42,612 bases of DNA, from the NCBI GenBank assembly GCA_038202795.1, contig JBBREQ010000008.1, positions 1 through 42,612 on the forward strand, read 5' to 3'. Both the position numbers and the translations under genes were made by a program. Positions within the stretch are counted from its first letter, which is position 1; the number at the start of each line of letters is the position of its first letter. Shown one piece after another: positions 7,277-14,630 of the stretch. The DNA comes from PHET01 sp038202795 (GTDB lineage: Bacteria; Actinomycetota; Coriobacteriia; Anaerosomatales; PHET01). A model generated the notes under the pieces. That model was not told the DNA's origin. It saw only the letters and a program-made list of their open reading frames with translations, and did not search any database.

Positions 7277-7813
7277 CTATCCGATGAAGCGCAGCATCCG
7301 CTCGACGAGCTCAGAGTCACGGTCGTACTCCGGCTTCGCGTTCACCATCAGCGTGTACTCGAGCAGCATCGTCTTGCACATCTTCTCGACGAGGTCCGCG
7401 TCGCCCTGGGCGAACTCGCCGGCAGCGATCCCCTCGGCGACGATCTCGCGCAGCAGGTCGCCGTTGGCCTTGGCGAACGCGTCGGCCGCGATCTCGTATT
7501 CGGCGAGCCACTCGGCCTGGCTCGTCTTGACGATGTGGGCGCGAGCGCTCCCGATCACTAGCTTCAACAGAGCCTCCGCCCTCGCCCGGTGGTTGGGCAG
7601 TCCGGCTACCATCATGCGCAGCTTGCGCTGCTCAGCCGCGGCCTGCCGCTCGACGATCGTGCTGTAGATCTCGCGCTTGCCGTCGAAGTGGACGTAGATC
7701 GTCTTCTTGGAGATGTGCAGCTCCCGCGCGACGTCGTCGAGGGTCGTCTTGGCGTAGCCGACACGGGCCACGTGGCGCTCGAACGTCTCGGCGATCTGGT
7801 CCTTCTGGGACAC
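7277..7813 (-). CDS. TetR/AcrR-family transcriptional regulator
   Basis: A 178-aa TetR-family repressor. The N-terminal helix-turn-helix (about residues 8-50) includes GYAKTTLDDVARELHISKKT and IYVHFDGKREIYS, the classic TetR recognition region. The C-terminal helices form a ligand pocket of unknown specificity. The start is GTG 7813 with GAGGAG 8 nt upstream. It precedes the small membrane gene on the same strand, and both genes carry GGAAAC half-site clusters, so it is probably self-regulated and controls the membrane gene. Confidence 0.88.
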   Translation of the reverse strand: MSQKDQIAETFERHVARVGYAKTTLDDVARELHISKKTIYVHFDGKREIYSTIVERQAAAEQRKLRMMVAGLPNHRARAEALLKLVIGSARAHIVKTSQAEWLAEYEIAADAFAKANGDLLREIVAEGIAAGEFAQGDADLVEKMCKTMLLEYTLMVNAKPEYDRDSELVERMLRFIG

Positions 7814-7838
7814 GGTGGCTCCTCGGCGGCAGCGGCGC

Positions 7839-7876
7839 GGAAACTCTCAACGCCGCCAGTTTCCTCCGTGGAAACT
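7839..7876. promoter_or_regulatory. TetR-type operator before the tetR gene
   Basis: Three half-sites lie upstream of the TetR start: GGAAACT (7839-7845), AGTTTCC (7858-7864) and GGAAACT (7870-7876). The last two form a perfect 7-bp inverted repeat with a 5-nt spacer. They match the half-sites at 7202-7227. Confidence 0.6.
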
Positions 7877-7938
7877 GAGATGTCAAGCAGTTTTCTTCAG
7901 CGCGAGTGTCGTGCGGGTTCATCGACGGGGACTCGGCG

Positions 7939-8976
7939 CTAACCGAGTTGGCCAGACACCGTTTCGGCAATTTCCGGCGGCAGGTGACGAAGTTGTCCAC
8001 GCACACGCGTGACCCATCCGCGGCCTCTTGCGGCGAGGGCTTGTGCAGCTAGGACGACGTCGCCCGGTCGGTCCTCGAAGAGCACCTCGAGGAGCTGACC
8101 GGCCTGCACCCGATCCTTGTGCTGCTTGGCAGTTTCAGTTGCCGGCCGTGCTGATGCCGTTATCAGCTTGTGCAGCGCGAACCGAGCCGGGTCCGGGAGG
8201 AACACCAAGGCTGGATCGCCAGCAACGATGGCGGCGCGAATCGGCGTTTCGATGAGGTAGTCGAGGTACCTGAGCGGCTCAGCCGCAGCAGCGAATCGCG
8301 GAATCTCCACGGGGCCGCGAGGTCGAGCGGGCGCGGGCGTGAGGAGGTCGATCCGCAGCGACTGTCCCAGGACCTTGAACGACGTGGAGGGACTGTTCCG
8401 ATCGAGGCCGGGAACGGGCAGGAATCCCATCTCGAGAGAATCCACGAGTGCCGGCAAGTCCGTCGAAAGCCCGGGTGCGGCGACCTCGAGCACGCGAGGC
8501 GCTGCCAGATCGACGTCTTGCGTCCTCATCCCAGCGCCGGTCCAGCTGACGCCGAGTACATTGCCCATAGCGGCGAACGCATGCGTTCCGACCAGTACGG
8601 CTCCGGCTCGGAATATGCCGGCATCGGCGAGGGCTCTGATGACCTTCGCTGAAGGGGCATCGGTCTGACCAGCGCCAAGCGCCCGAAGAGAAGCGGCCAG
8701 CCTAGCGACCGACTCTCTGTCGGCGGCTAGCGCCTGCTTGTTCTCAGCGTATCGCCGCACGAGTTCGTCGAGCGTGTCGTCCCGCCTGCCCAAGTACTCC
8801 TGGTGCCTTGAGCCAACTGCATCGACGTACTGGAAGTAGTAGTAATCGTTACCCTTCACCTCCTTTGTGACGAACACTCCGGGGGTGCTTCCGAGGGTGC
8901 GCGAAGCCTCGAGCGCGGTCAGCTGCTCGACCAGCTCGGCGTACATCGTCATGGCTTCCAGTGGCAGCCGTCGCAT
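7939..8976 (-). CDS. GSU2403-family nucleotidyltransferase-fold protein
   Basis: A 345-aa protein. The N-terminal ~110 residues hold GVFVTKEVKGNDYYYFQY and HQEYLGRRDD. A nucleotidyltransferase-like core follows with AVLVGTHAFAAMGNVLG and MRTQDVDLA, where QDVDL is the DxD metal motif (about residues 130-160). This is the GSU2403/NTP_transf_8 (PF12281) arrangement. Its function is not known; the fold is shared with toxin and antitoxin nucleotidyltransferases. A GAGGAGG site precedes ATG 8976. It has its own promoter within an 11-bp palindrome overlapping the end of the upstream Fic gene. Confidence 0.75.
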   Translation of the reverse strand: MRRLPLEAMTMYAELVEQLTALEASRTLGSTPGVFVTKEVKGNDYYYFQYVDAVGSRHQEYLGRRDDTLDELVRRYAENKQALAADRESVARLAASLRALGAGQTDAPSAKVIRALADAGIFRAGAVLVGTHAFAAMGNVLGVSWTGAGMRTQDVDLAAPRVLEVAAPGLSTDLPALVDSLEMGFLPVPGLDRNSPSTSFKVLGQSLRIDLLTPAPARPRGPVEIPRFAAAAEPLRYLDYLIETPIRAAIVAGDPALVFLPDPARFALHKLITASARPATETAKQHKDRVQAGQLLEVLFEDRPGDVVLAAQALAARGRGWVTRVRGQLRHLPPEIAETVSGQLG

Positions 8977-8989
8977 TTTCGCCTCCTCG

Positions 8990-9029
8990 GTTATACGCTC
9001 ACTATATCACGCGAGCGTATAACTCCAAG
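8990..9029 (-). promoter_or_regulatory. Promoter inside an 11-bp perfect inverted repeat
   Basis: GTTATACGCTC (8990-9000) and GAGCGTATAAC (9013-9023) are exact reverse complements separated by 12 nt. Read on the minus strand, TATAGT (9006-9001) sits in the spacer as a -10, and TTGGAG (9028-9023) lies 16 nt upstream as a -35. The symmetric arms would let a dimeric repressor cover the -10. The site overlaps the stop codon of the Fic gene. Confidence 0.6.
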
Positions 9030-10206
9030 CGGTCCCCGCCACCTGCACAAGCAGATCCTCCAGTACCACTGCCCGCTGCTCATCGAGTGACGCCTCCGGC
9101 CACGCCAGAACAGGTGCGCCCGCCGCAGCGGCGACCGCTGCGATGAGCTTGAAGGTGCCTGTGTACGACCGACCTCGGCCCTCGCCGATTGCCTGGAGCA
9201 AGCCCGTGGTCTCGAGTGCCACCAGATCGTTTGTCGCTGTCGCAACCGAGGCCCCGACCACACAGCGGTAGTAGCGATTCGTGATCACGCGCCCGAGAAA
9301 CGCATCGAAGAGCGCTTCTGTCGCCCTGGGCGGCAACCCCACATCCTCGGCGACGATATCTTCGAGGGCGGTCCAGATGTTGCGCTCGACTGCGAGGCGC
9401 TCGGTCAGAGCTGCGACCTGACGGCGCTGCGCCCGCACGTGCGTCGCGACGAACCGGGTGACGTTGGCGCTTGGGGTCCACTGGGTGTCGAGGCTTGCGA
9501 ATGAGCCGTAGTAACTGGAGAGGTGTGCGCCCCACCACTCCTCAAGACTCGTGAACTCGGGCGGTGTGTAGCTCCCGCGAGCCATCGCGAGTGTGGCCAG
9601 GATTCGCGCAGTACGACCGTTGCCATCGGAGAACGGGTGGATGCCCGCTACGGCAGCGTGTGCCAGCGCCGCAACCACCGGCGCGGAGAACTCGCCCGAC
9701 CTGTTCAACCACTCGCAGAGTTCGTCGACCAGCTCAGGCACGAGCACCGCCATCGGCGCGGTATAGATCACGGACCCTGCGCCGCTCACAACATAGACCG
9801 GCCCCTGGCGAAACGTGCCAGCTCGGGCGCACTCTGACGCCGCCATCGCGATGCGATGGATCTCCAGCACCAGCTGCTTTGACCACACGAACTCGGCCGA
9901 GGCGGCCTCGGACAGCGCGAGTGCGACCGCGTCGCGGTATCCCTCCACGAGCGCGGCGTCACGTGCGGTCACTGACGCTGGTTTGTCCCCGGCCAGAATG
10001 CGCCGAGTATCGTCGGCATCGACGCGCACCCCTTCCATCCGCGACGACGCTGCGATGGAGCCGGCCTGTAGCTCGCGCTTGAGCCGCACGTACCATCTTC
10101 TCGGCATGACCCCACGACGACCCAGCCTGACCTGCGCCTCCTCGAGCCAAGCTATGTCGCGCGCGATCTGAGGGGTGATCGAGAAGCGGTACATGGTGTG
10201 CTCCAT
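9007..10206 (-). CDS. Fic-family AMP-transferase (second copy, distinct subfamily)
   Basis: A 399-aa Fic protein with HPFSDGNGRTAR at residues 190-201 and a cis-inhibitory motif SSRMEGV at 54-60. It is only distantly related to the Fic at 2331-3476: the loop reads FSDGNGRTAR instead of FLDGNGRIGR. The C-terminus has a winged-helix-like segment (ALFDAFLGRVITNRYYRCVV, LVALETTGLLQAIGEGRGRS). A second ATG at codon 5 (MYRFSI) is an alternative start. The 58-bp repeat copy B lies about 50 nt upstream, as copy A does for abiEi. Confidence 0.88.
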   Translation of the reverse strand: MEHTMYRFSITPQIARDIAWLEEAQVRLGRRGVMPRRWYVRLKRELQAGSIAASSRMEGVRVDADDTRRILAGDKPASVTARDAALVEGYRDAVALALSEAASAEFVWSKQLVLEIHRIAMAASECARAGTFRQGPVYVVSGAGSVIYTAPMAVLVPELVDELCEWLNRSGEFSAPVVAALAHAAVAGIHPFSDGNGRTARILATLAMARGSYTPPEFTSLEEWWGAHLSSYYGSFASLDTQWTPSANVTRFVATHVRAQRRQVAALTERLAVERNIWTALEDIVAEDVGLPPRATEALFDAFLGRVITNRYYRCVVGASVATATNDLVALETTGLLQAIGEGRGRSYTGTFKLIAAVAAAAGAPVLAWPEASLDEQRAVVLEDLLVQVAGTAWSYTLA

Positions 10207-10257
10207 TAGGCGATTAGTTGCTCAATCTCCTAACATCTTAGCAGATACGTGGCCCCG

Positions 10258-10315
10258 CTGTACGCAATTCATGGTGCCAATGGACATCGGATGGTCGCTC
10301 TAAGGGCGATTAACG
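10258..10315. repeat. 58-bp dispersed repeat, copy B
   Basis: This copy matches 2235-2292 at 49 of 58 positions with no gaps. It includes CTGTACGCAA, TGCCAAT, GATGGTCGCTCT and AGGGCGATTAACG. It lies in the intergenic region between the divergent Fic (9007-10206) and ATPase (10403-11776) genes. The two copies enclose 8 kb of the island as direct repeats. Confidence 0.7.
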
Positions 10316-10357
10316 CGAGAAGCCACACGCTCCCGAGGAACTCACATACGAGATAAC

Positions 10358-10389
10358 TAACATCACTTGTAAGTAACATCACTTGTGAG
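10358..10389 (+). promoter_or_regulatory. Tandem 16-bp direct repeats before the ATPase gene
   Basis: TAACATCACTTGTAAG (10358-10373) is followed directly by TAACATCACTTGTGAG (10374-10389), with one mismatch. The pair ends 13 nt before the ATPase ATG, so it overlaps the expected promoter or leader. No clear -35/-10 pair is seen. It is probably an operator. Confidence 0.5.
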
Positions 10390-10402
10390 TTAGTATCCGC
10401 AC

Positions 10403-11776
10403 ATGAAGAAGTTCGTGAACAGGGCCGAGGAGCTCGCAGCGCTCGAGGACTGGTGGCGGCGCGGCGCCGGCCGGCTCGCGATGGTCTGGGGTCGTCGTCG
10501 GGTGGGAAAGACGATGCTGCTTCAGCAGTTCGCCGCCTCGAAACGCGCCGTCTTCCACTCCGGCGCAGGCCGCCCTCTCGGCGATGAGCTGCGCGTGCTC
10601 GCAGAAACGGTGGCGTCACTAAAGCTTGGCGGCGCGCGCGACCTGCTCACCCGCCCCTTCGAGAATTGGGACGACGTTCTCGATACGCTCTCCGACCGTG
10701 CAGGCAGCGAGCCACTGCTCTTAGTCCTCGATGAGTTCCCCGAGCTCACCGCAACGGCGCCAGAGCTCGAAGGCATTCTGCGGTCGTTTGGCGATCGCGC
10801 TGGCGGCAGCTCGCTGCGCATCCTCTTGTGTGGTTCGGCGGTCCGCACGATGCAAGCGATGTTGGAGGAACGCGCCGCGCTCTACGGCCGATTCTCGCTT
10901 TCGCTGCACCTCCGCCCGTTCCGGCCGCATGAGGCCGCACTGATGTTGCCTCGGCTATCGCCGGCCGACCGCGCGCTCGCGTGGGGCGTGCTGGGCGGCG
11001 TCCCGCTCTACCTTTCGCTATGGGACCAGGAAGCGACGGCTCGACAGAATCTCGAGCAGCTCTTCTGCGCCCCAACGGCTCCCTTGCTCAGCGAAGGTGA
11101 GTTGCTCTTAGCGACGGAGGGCGACATGACCGGGCTGGCGGGAATGGCTTTGCGAGCAATCGCCGCAGGACGAACCAAGCACAACGAGATAGCCACTGCG
11201 ATCGGAGTCGACCCATCGCGCGTCCTAGCGCGCCTGTCTGAGCTCCAACTCGTCGAGAGCCTCGTCCCAGTCACAGAAGATCCCGCGCGGACCAAGCGCA
11301 AGAGCTACCGGATCACGGACAACTTCCTCGCATTCTGGCTGCGCTCGGTGGAGCGCTACCGATCGCAGATAGAGCGAGGCCTGGGCAAGCCGGTCGCTCG
11401 ACTGCTCGAACAAGGCCTCGATGACATCATGGGCGCAGCTTGGGAAGACGCATTCAGGCGCCACCTGGTGCGCATGATCGCCGAGGGATCGCTGCGCGAC
11501 GACATCACCGCAGTGGGACCTTGGTGGAACCCCGATAGCTCGGTCGAGATCGATGCTGTCGGCCTCTCAGGTCGCTCGCGAACCGCAGTGCTAGCGGGCG
11601 AGGCGAAGTGGGCGCGCTCCGAGGATGCCGCCGGCCTCGTGCGCAGCCTCGAGCGTAAGGTGCGCGCGTTGCCGAATGCCGCCAGCTCCATGGCCTACGT
11701 GGTATGCGCTCGCGAAGAGTTGCGTGACGTGCCTGCAGGTTCAGTCGCGATAACCGCTCGCGACATATTCGCTTAG
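10403..11776 (+). CDS. AAA-family ATPase with DUF234 C-terminal domain
   Basis: A 457-aa archaeal-type ATPase (PF01637) with a DUF234 (PF03008) C-terminus. Walker A is GRRRVGKT (30-37). Walker B is LLLVLDE (105-111). The sensor segment ILLCGSAVRTMQAMLE is present. A winged helix occupies about 245-300 (HNEIATAIGVDPSRVLARLS). The DUF234 part has WWNPDSSVEIDAVGLS and AVLAGEAKWA, which looks like the D...ExK core of a PDDEXK nuclease. Such proteins are common in mobile and defence regions, but their biochemical role is not settled. The start is ATG 10403. Confidence 0.85.
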   Translation: MKKFVNRAEELAALEDWWRRGAGRLAMVWGRRRVGKTMLLQQFAASKRAVFHSGAGRPLGDELRVLAETVASLKLGGARDLLTRPFENWDDVLDTLSDRAGSEPLLLVLDEFPELTATAPELEGILRSFGDRAGGSSLRILLCGSAVRTMQAMLEERAALYGRFSLSLHLRPFRPHEAALMLPRLSPADRALAWGVLGGVPLYLSLWDQEATARQNLEQLFCAPTAPLLSEGELLLATEGDMTGLAGMALRAIAAGRTKHNEIATAIGVDPSRVLARLSELQLVESLVPVTEDPARTKRKSYRITDNFLAFWLRSVERYRSQIERGLGKPVARLLEQGLDDIMGAAWEDAFRRHLVRMIAEGSLRDDITAVGPWWNPDSSVEIDAVGLSGRSRTAVLAGEAKWARSEDAAGLVRSLERKVRALPNAASSMAYVVCAREELRDVPAGSVAITARDIFA

Positions 11777-11796
11777 GGATTCAATCCAAGAGCGAT

Positions 11797-12046
11797 GTGG
11801 TCCGCCAGCTCGCTGTAGTCGATCCACGGATGTCGCTCGGTGCTCGGCTGTCTCCAATCACAACTTCTCAGTTGTTTCTCACATCTTTTGTGAGGGGACT
11901 CGGACGCATCGGCGTGTTCGGCTCGTTTGCGTCGGGTGAGCAGACCGCCTCAAGCGACGTGGATCTTCGTGCAGCCTCATCTCCTCAAGGATAGGCTCCG
12001 ACCACGAGTGCTGGAGGAGGTCGTCTATGTCTGGGAAGCGCGATGA
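11797..12046 (+). pseudogene. Frameshifted MNT-type nucleotidyltransferase (MntA-like antitoxin)
   Basis: One frame gives GRIGVFGSFASGEQTASSDV then DL, the MNT catalytic motif (GSFxxGE, DxD). It then runs into a stop. A second frame, shifted after about 11960, gives LLKDRLRPRVLEEVVYVWEA and a stop at 12044-12046, the typical C-terminal helix of MNT proteins. The middle of the domain is missing, so the gene has an internal deletion plus a frameshift. The HEPN remnant begins inside its last codons, the usual MNT-HEPN layout. Confidence 0.6.
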
Positions 12047-12199
12047 GTCGCTGCTGTTCGACGACCTCATCGATGCGGCCGACCGGTTGATCGAGCCCGG
12101 CGACTGGGACGAGGCCTCTGACCTCGTCCTTCTCTTTGAGCCATGCGCGGGTCTAGCTTGCGAGTTTCTACGCGTCGACGCCCTTCGCGAGCAGCGCTT
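12027..12199 (+). pseudogene. Truncated HEPN (HepT-like) toxin gene
   Basis: ATG 12027 sits behind a strong GGAGGAGG site and reads MSGKRDESLLFDDLIDAADR then LIE. This resembles the N-terminus of DUF86/HepT HEPN ribonucleases. After about 25 residues the similarity ends, and the frame runs on antisense into the FTR1 gene without a HEPN RxxxxH motif. It is the broken toxin half of an MNT-HEPN pair. The assignment rests on position and a short N-terminus. Confidence 0.45.
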
Positions 12200-12979
12200 C
12201 TACGCCTCGACTGCGGACGCGTGTTGCTTCGCAGGCCGGCGCCGCAGGAGCGGTGCGGCGAGCGGCACGACGAGCGCGATCAGGAACAGCCAATCCACGA
12301 CAGGGCTGCCGCCGAATGCGTCGAAGAAGTGCGCCATCGTCTCGGACATGGGGATCAGGTCGATCTCCTCGAACTCGTGGATCGCGCCGCCCAGGAGCTT
12401 GACGGCCAACAGCGCGAGCACCACCGACGTCAGCGTGAAGAACAGCCGTAGATCGACCTTGGCGCTTCCCCGCGCGAACAGCACGCCGTACACGACCGCG
12501 AGACCTAAGCCAGCTATCCCGCCGAGCACGAGGCCCACGCCGCCAGACCCGCCCAGAGCGCCCGCCGAGATGAAAAGCACGGTCTCGAAGCCCTCACGGG
12601 CGACCATGAAGAAGGCGAGCAGTCCGAGGCTCACGCCGATGCGGCGCGTGCTGGTGTCGGTGCTCATGATGCTCTGCATGTGCGACTCAACCTGAGCCCG
12701 CGCGTTTCTGCTGTTGCGCCACATCCAGATCACCATCGTCACGACGGCGACCGCAGCGATCAGGTAGAGCACGCCCTCGACCAGCGGATTGTCGGTGTCG
12801 ATGCCGGACATCCCCAGGGCAAGTGCGGTCAGCGCGCTGAAGCCCACAGCGGCAAGCGTTCCGCCGAGAATCCAGCGGCCAAGGCCTTCTCGGCCGGTCT
12901 GACGAACGAACGCGAGCATGATGCCGATGACGAGAGCGGCTTCGATTCCCTCGCGGAATGTGATGACGAGTGCGTCCAT
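12200..12979 (-). CDS. FTR1-family iron permease
   Basis: A 259-aa membrane permease of the FTR1/EfeU type, importing iron across the cytoplasmic membrane. Both signature motifs are present: FREGIEA at residues 8-14 and AREGFET at about 127-133 (REGxE type). About seven hydrophobic segments are visible. The start is ATG 12979, with CCGGAGG upstream. No EfeO or EfeB partner lies nearby. A palindrome at 13015-13030 suggests metal-dependent repression. Confidence 0.88.
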   Translation of the reverse strand: MDALVITFREGIEAALVIGIMLAFVRQTGREGLGRWILGGTLAAVGFSALTALALGMSGIDTDNPLVEGVLYLIAAVAVVTMVIWMWRNSRNARAQVESHMQSIMSTDTSTRRIGVSLGLLAFFMVAREGFETVLFISAGALGGSGGVGLVLGGIAGLGLAVVYGVLFARGSAKVDLRLFFTLTSVVLALLAVKLLGGAIHEFEEIDLIPMSETMAHFFDAFGGSPVVDWLFLIALVVPLAAPLLRRRPAKQHASAVEA

Positions 12980-13014
12980 GTAGCAACCTCCGGTTTGCAG
13001 TGATTGCCAGTGGA

Positions 13015-13030
13015 CTTAGCATATACTAAG
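13015..13030. promoter_or_regulatory. Palindromic operator upstream of the iron permease
   Basis: CTTAG (13015-13019), CATATA and CTAAG (13026-13030) form an inverted repeat 36 nt before the FTR1 ATG. The TTAG...CTAA arms resemble DtxR/IdeR-family iron boxes, but the match is short. Confidence 0.45.
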
Positions 13031-13147
13031 CCAACTCCGGGTACGACGCGCTTGGGCTTCCGCTCCCCACCCCGGGGTCGCTCGGATCGCGTATTTGTGA
13101 AACCATAGGGGCCTACGCAATCCTCGGCCTGCTCAAAGGAGCGCCCC

Positions 13148-13369
13148 ATGTATCTCGACCGCTACCTCCGCCTGATTGCCGGTCTCTTCGTACTCGCGTC
13201 AGTCGCACTCGGATACTTCGTGAGCCCGCTGTGGCTGCTCTTCACGGCGCTCGTCGGCGTGAGCCTCGTCATCGGCGGTGCTTTTGGCTGGTGCCCGATG
13301 ATCTCGATCCTGCGCAAGCTCGGCGTGCGTGAGCTTCCTAAGAGCGCGGACAGCTGCGACTGCGCGTAG
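13148..13369 (+). CDS. Small DUF2892 (YgaP-type) membrane protein
   Basis: A 73-aa protein with two transmembrane helices. It opens with YLDRYLRLIAGLFVLASVAL and contains GWCPMISILRKLGV and a C-terminal SCDC. The N-terminal pattern and the GxCP motif fit the DUF2892/YgaP-like membrane family, often associated with sulfur or rhodanese functions. AAAGGAG lies 6 nt ahead of the ATG. It is divergent from FTR1. Confidence 0.75.
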   Translation: MYLDRYLRLIAGLFVLASVALGYFVSPLWLLFTALVGVSLVIGGAFGWCPMISILRKLGVRELPKSADSCDCA

Positions 13370-13442
13370 TAACCACAACCCGTAGGCCACGTGTGCCCAT
13401 CGGGCCCGGCCCCCGGGCTCGCGTCGCCTCGGCAGCTCGCCC

Positions 13443-13784
13443 CTACTCGGCTGCCATCTCGACCACAGGCGCGACGTCCTCGTCGATCCGACATGAGAAC
13501 CCAGCGCGCGGGTCCGCCGGGCGTCCGCTCGGGACGGGAGGGGCAGTGCGCACGCGCTGCACGTCCCGCACGCGGAAGGCCGTGAGTTCGAGTTCGTAAG
13601 CGCGACGAGCCTGCGCGAGGATCGAATCCAGGAGCACTCCACACAGGGACGCCAGCAAAGCGGCCGTTCCCATGCCGGCCGCAAAGATGAGGGTCGGGAC
13701 CGTGTTGACCGTGTGAGTGGCGACGACCTCGGCCACTGGGACAAAATGCGGCACCCAGCGATACGACGAGCAGAACCGTGCCAT
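13443..13784 (-). pseudogene. C-terminal fragment of a family 2 glycosyltransferase-like membrane protein
   Basis: Its 113 aa include HTVNTVPTLIFAAGMGTAAL, then LASLCGVLLDSIL and RRAYELELTAF. This is a two-helix membrane tail like that after the catalytic domain of family 2 glycosyltransferases. No catalytic domain precedes it: upstream the sequence turns abruptly into an unrelated fragment on the other strand. The assignment of family is moderate. That it is a truncated remnant is more secure. Confidence 0.4.
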
Positions 13785-13798
13785 CCGATCCGCTATGA

Positions 13799-14544
13799 AT
13801 CTGTCTCAATACAGCCGTGGGCGGGTCGTGGCCGGGCTCACCGACGGCAGAGACGACATCCGCTGTGAACTACGATATCGACTACGTCCGCGTGTATGAC
13901 GCTAAGCGGCCCGCGGACACGGTGTCGGTACTCGCCGACTCCTACTCCACGCCGGACGGCGTGACGCTGTCCGTCGCGTCGCACGGGGTTCTTGCCAATG
14001 ATATCGACTCGCTCGGGCACACCCTTCAGGCGAGCGCTGTGATACGACCCACCCATGGCACGCTCACGCTTAACAGCGATGGCTCGTTCACGTACGTGCC
14101 GGCGAGCGGCTACTACGGCCCGATTCGTTCACCTACGCTGCCTCGGACGGCTTGTCGTCCGCGCCGGTGGCAACTGTCTCCCTCACCGTGCTCGCTCCGG
14201 CTCCGACGACGGTCACCAAGCCCACGGTCAGGAAGATGTCCCGCACGACGTACACCGTTTCAGGCGCGGCGAGAGTAAGAACGTCGCCCAGCCTGACGCT
14301 GGTTTCCAGCTCGGCGGCGGTAGCGAAGTCGTCGCCGGTTGCGGTGACCGTGCAGGTCCAGCGCTATCGCAGGGGTGCCTAGAGAAGCTACAGCGCCAAG
14401 AAGCTCACGAGCCCTCCGGTGGCTTACAAGACCGCCGTCAAACTGAGCACCGGGCGATTCCGCGTACGCAGCCTGGTGTCGGGGGGGGCGGCACTTCGGG
14501 GCGCTCTCGGTGGTCCGCGACGGTCCGAGTGCCGTAGCGCCTGA
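13799..14544 (+). pseudogene. Remnant of a secreted GH16 glycosidase with cadherin-like domain
   Basis: LNTAVGGSWPGSP and NYDIDYVRVYD are the final strands of a GH16 laminarinase-like domain. A cadherin-like/Ig repeat follows (GVLANDIDS, THGTLTLNSDGSFTYVPASG). Near 14125 the frame shifts: DSFTYAASDG-type residues continue in another frame (SFTYAASDGLSSAPVATVSL). That frame meets a TAG at 14380-14382 where homologs probably have Trp, then carries on as RSYSAKKLT and KLSTGRFRVRSLVSG to a stop at 14542. It lacks the N-terminus, is frameshifted and has an amber codon, so it is a decayed gene. Confidence 0.6.
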
Positions 14545-14630
14545 GCACGGCTTTTCGACGATATCGCGCGGCTGCGCCACGCCTCCTCATACACAGTTCG
14601 ATCACGTGGCGACGACGGTCTTTCGACCGG

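Noticed and set aside
11878..11894. CTCACA-TCTTT-TGTGAG palindrome
   Set aside because: It lies inside the coding part of the MNT remnant (FLTSFVRG), so its symmetry is probably chance, not an operator.
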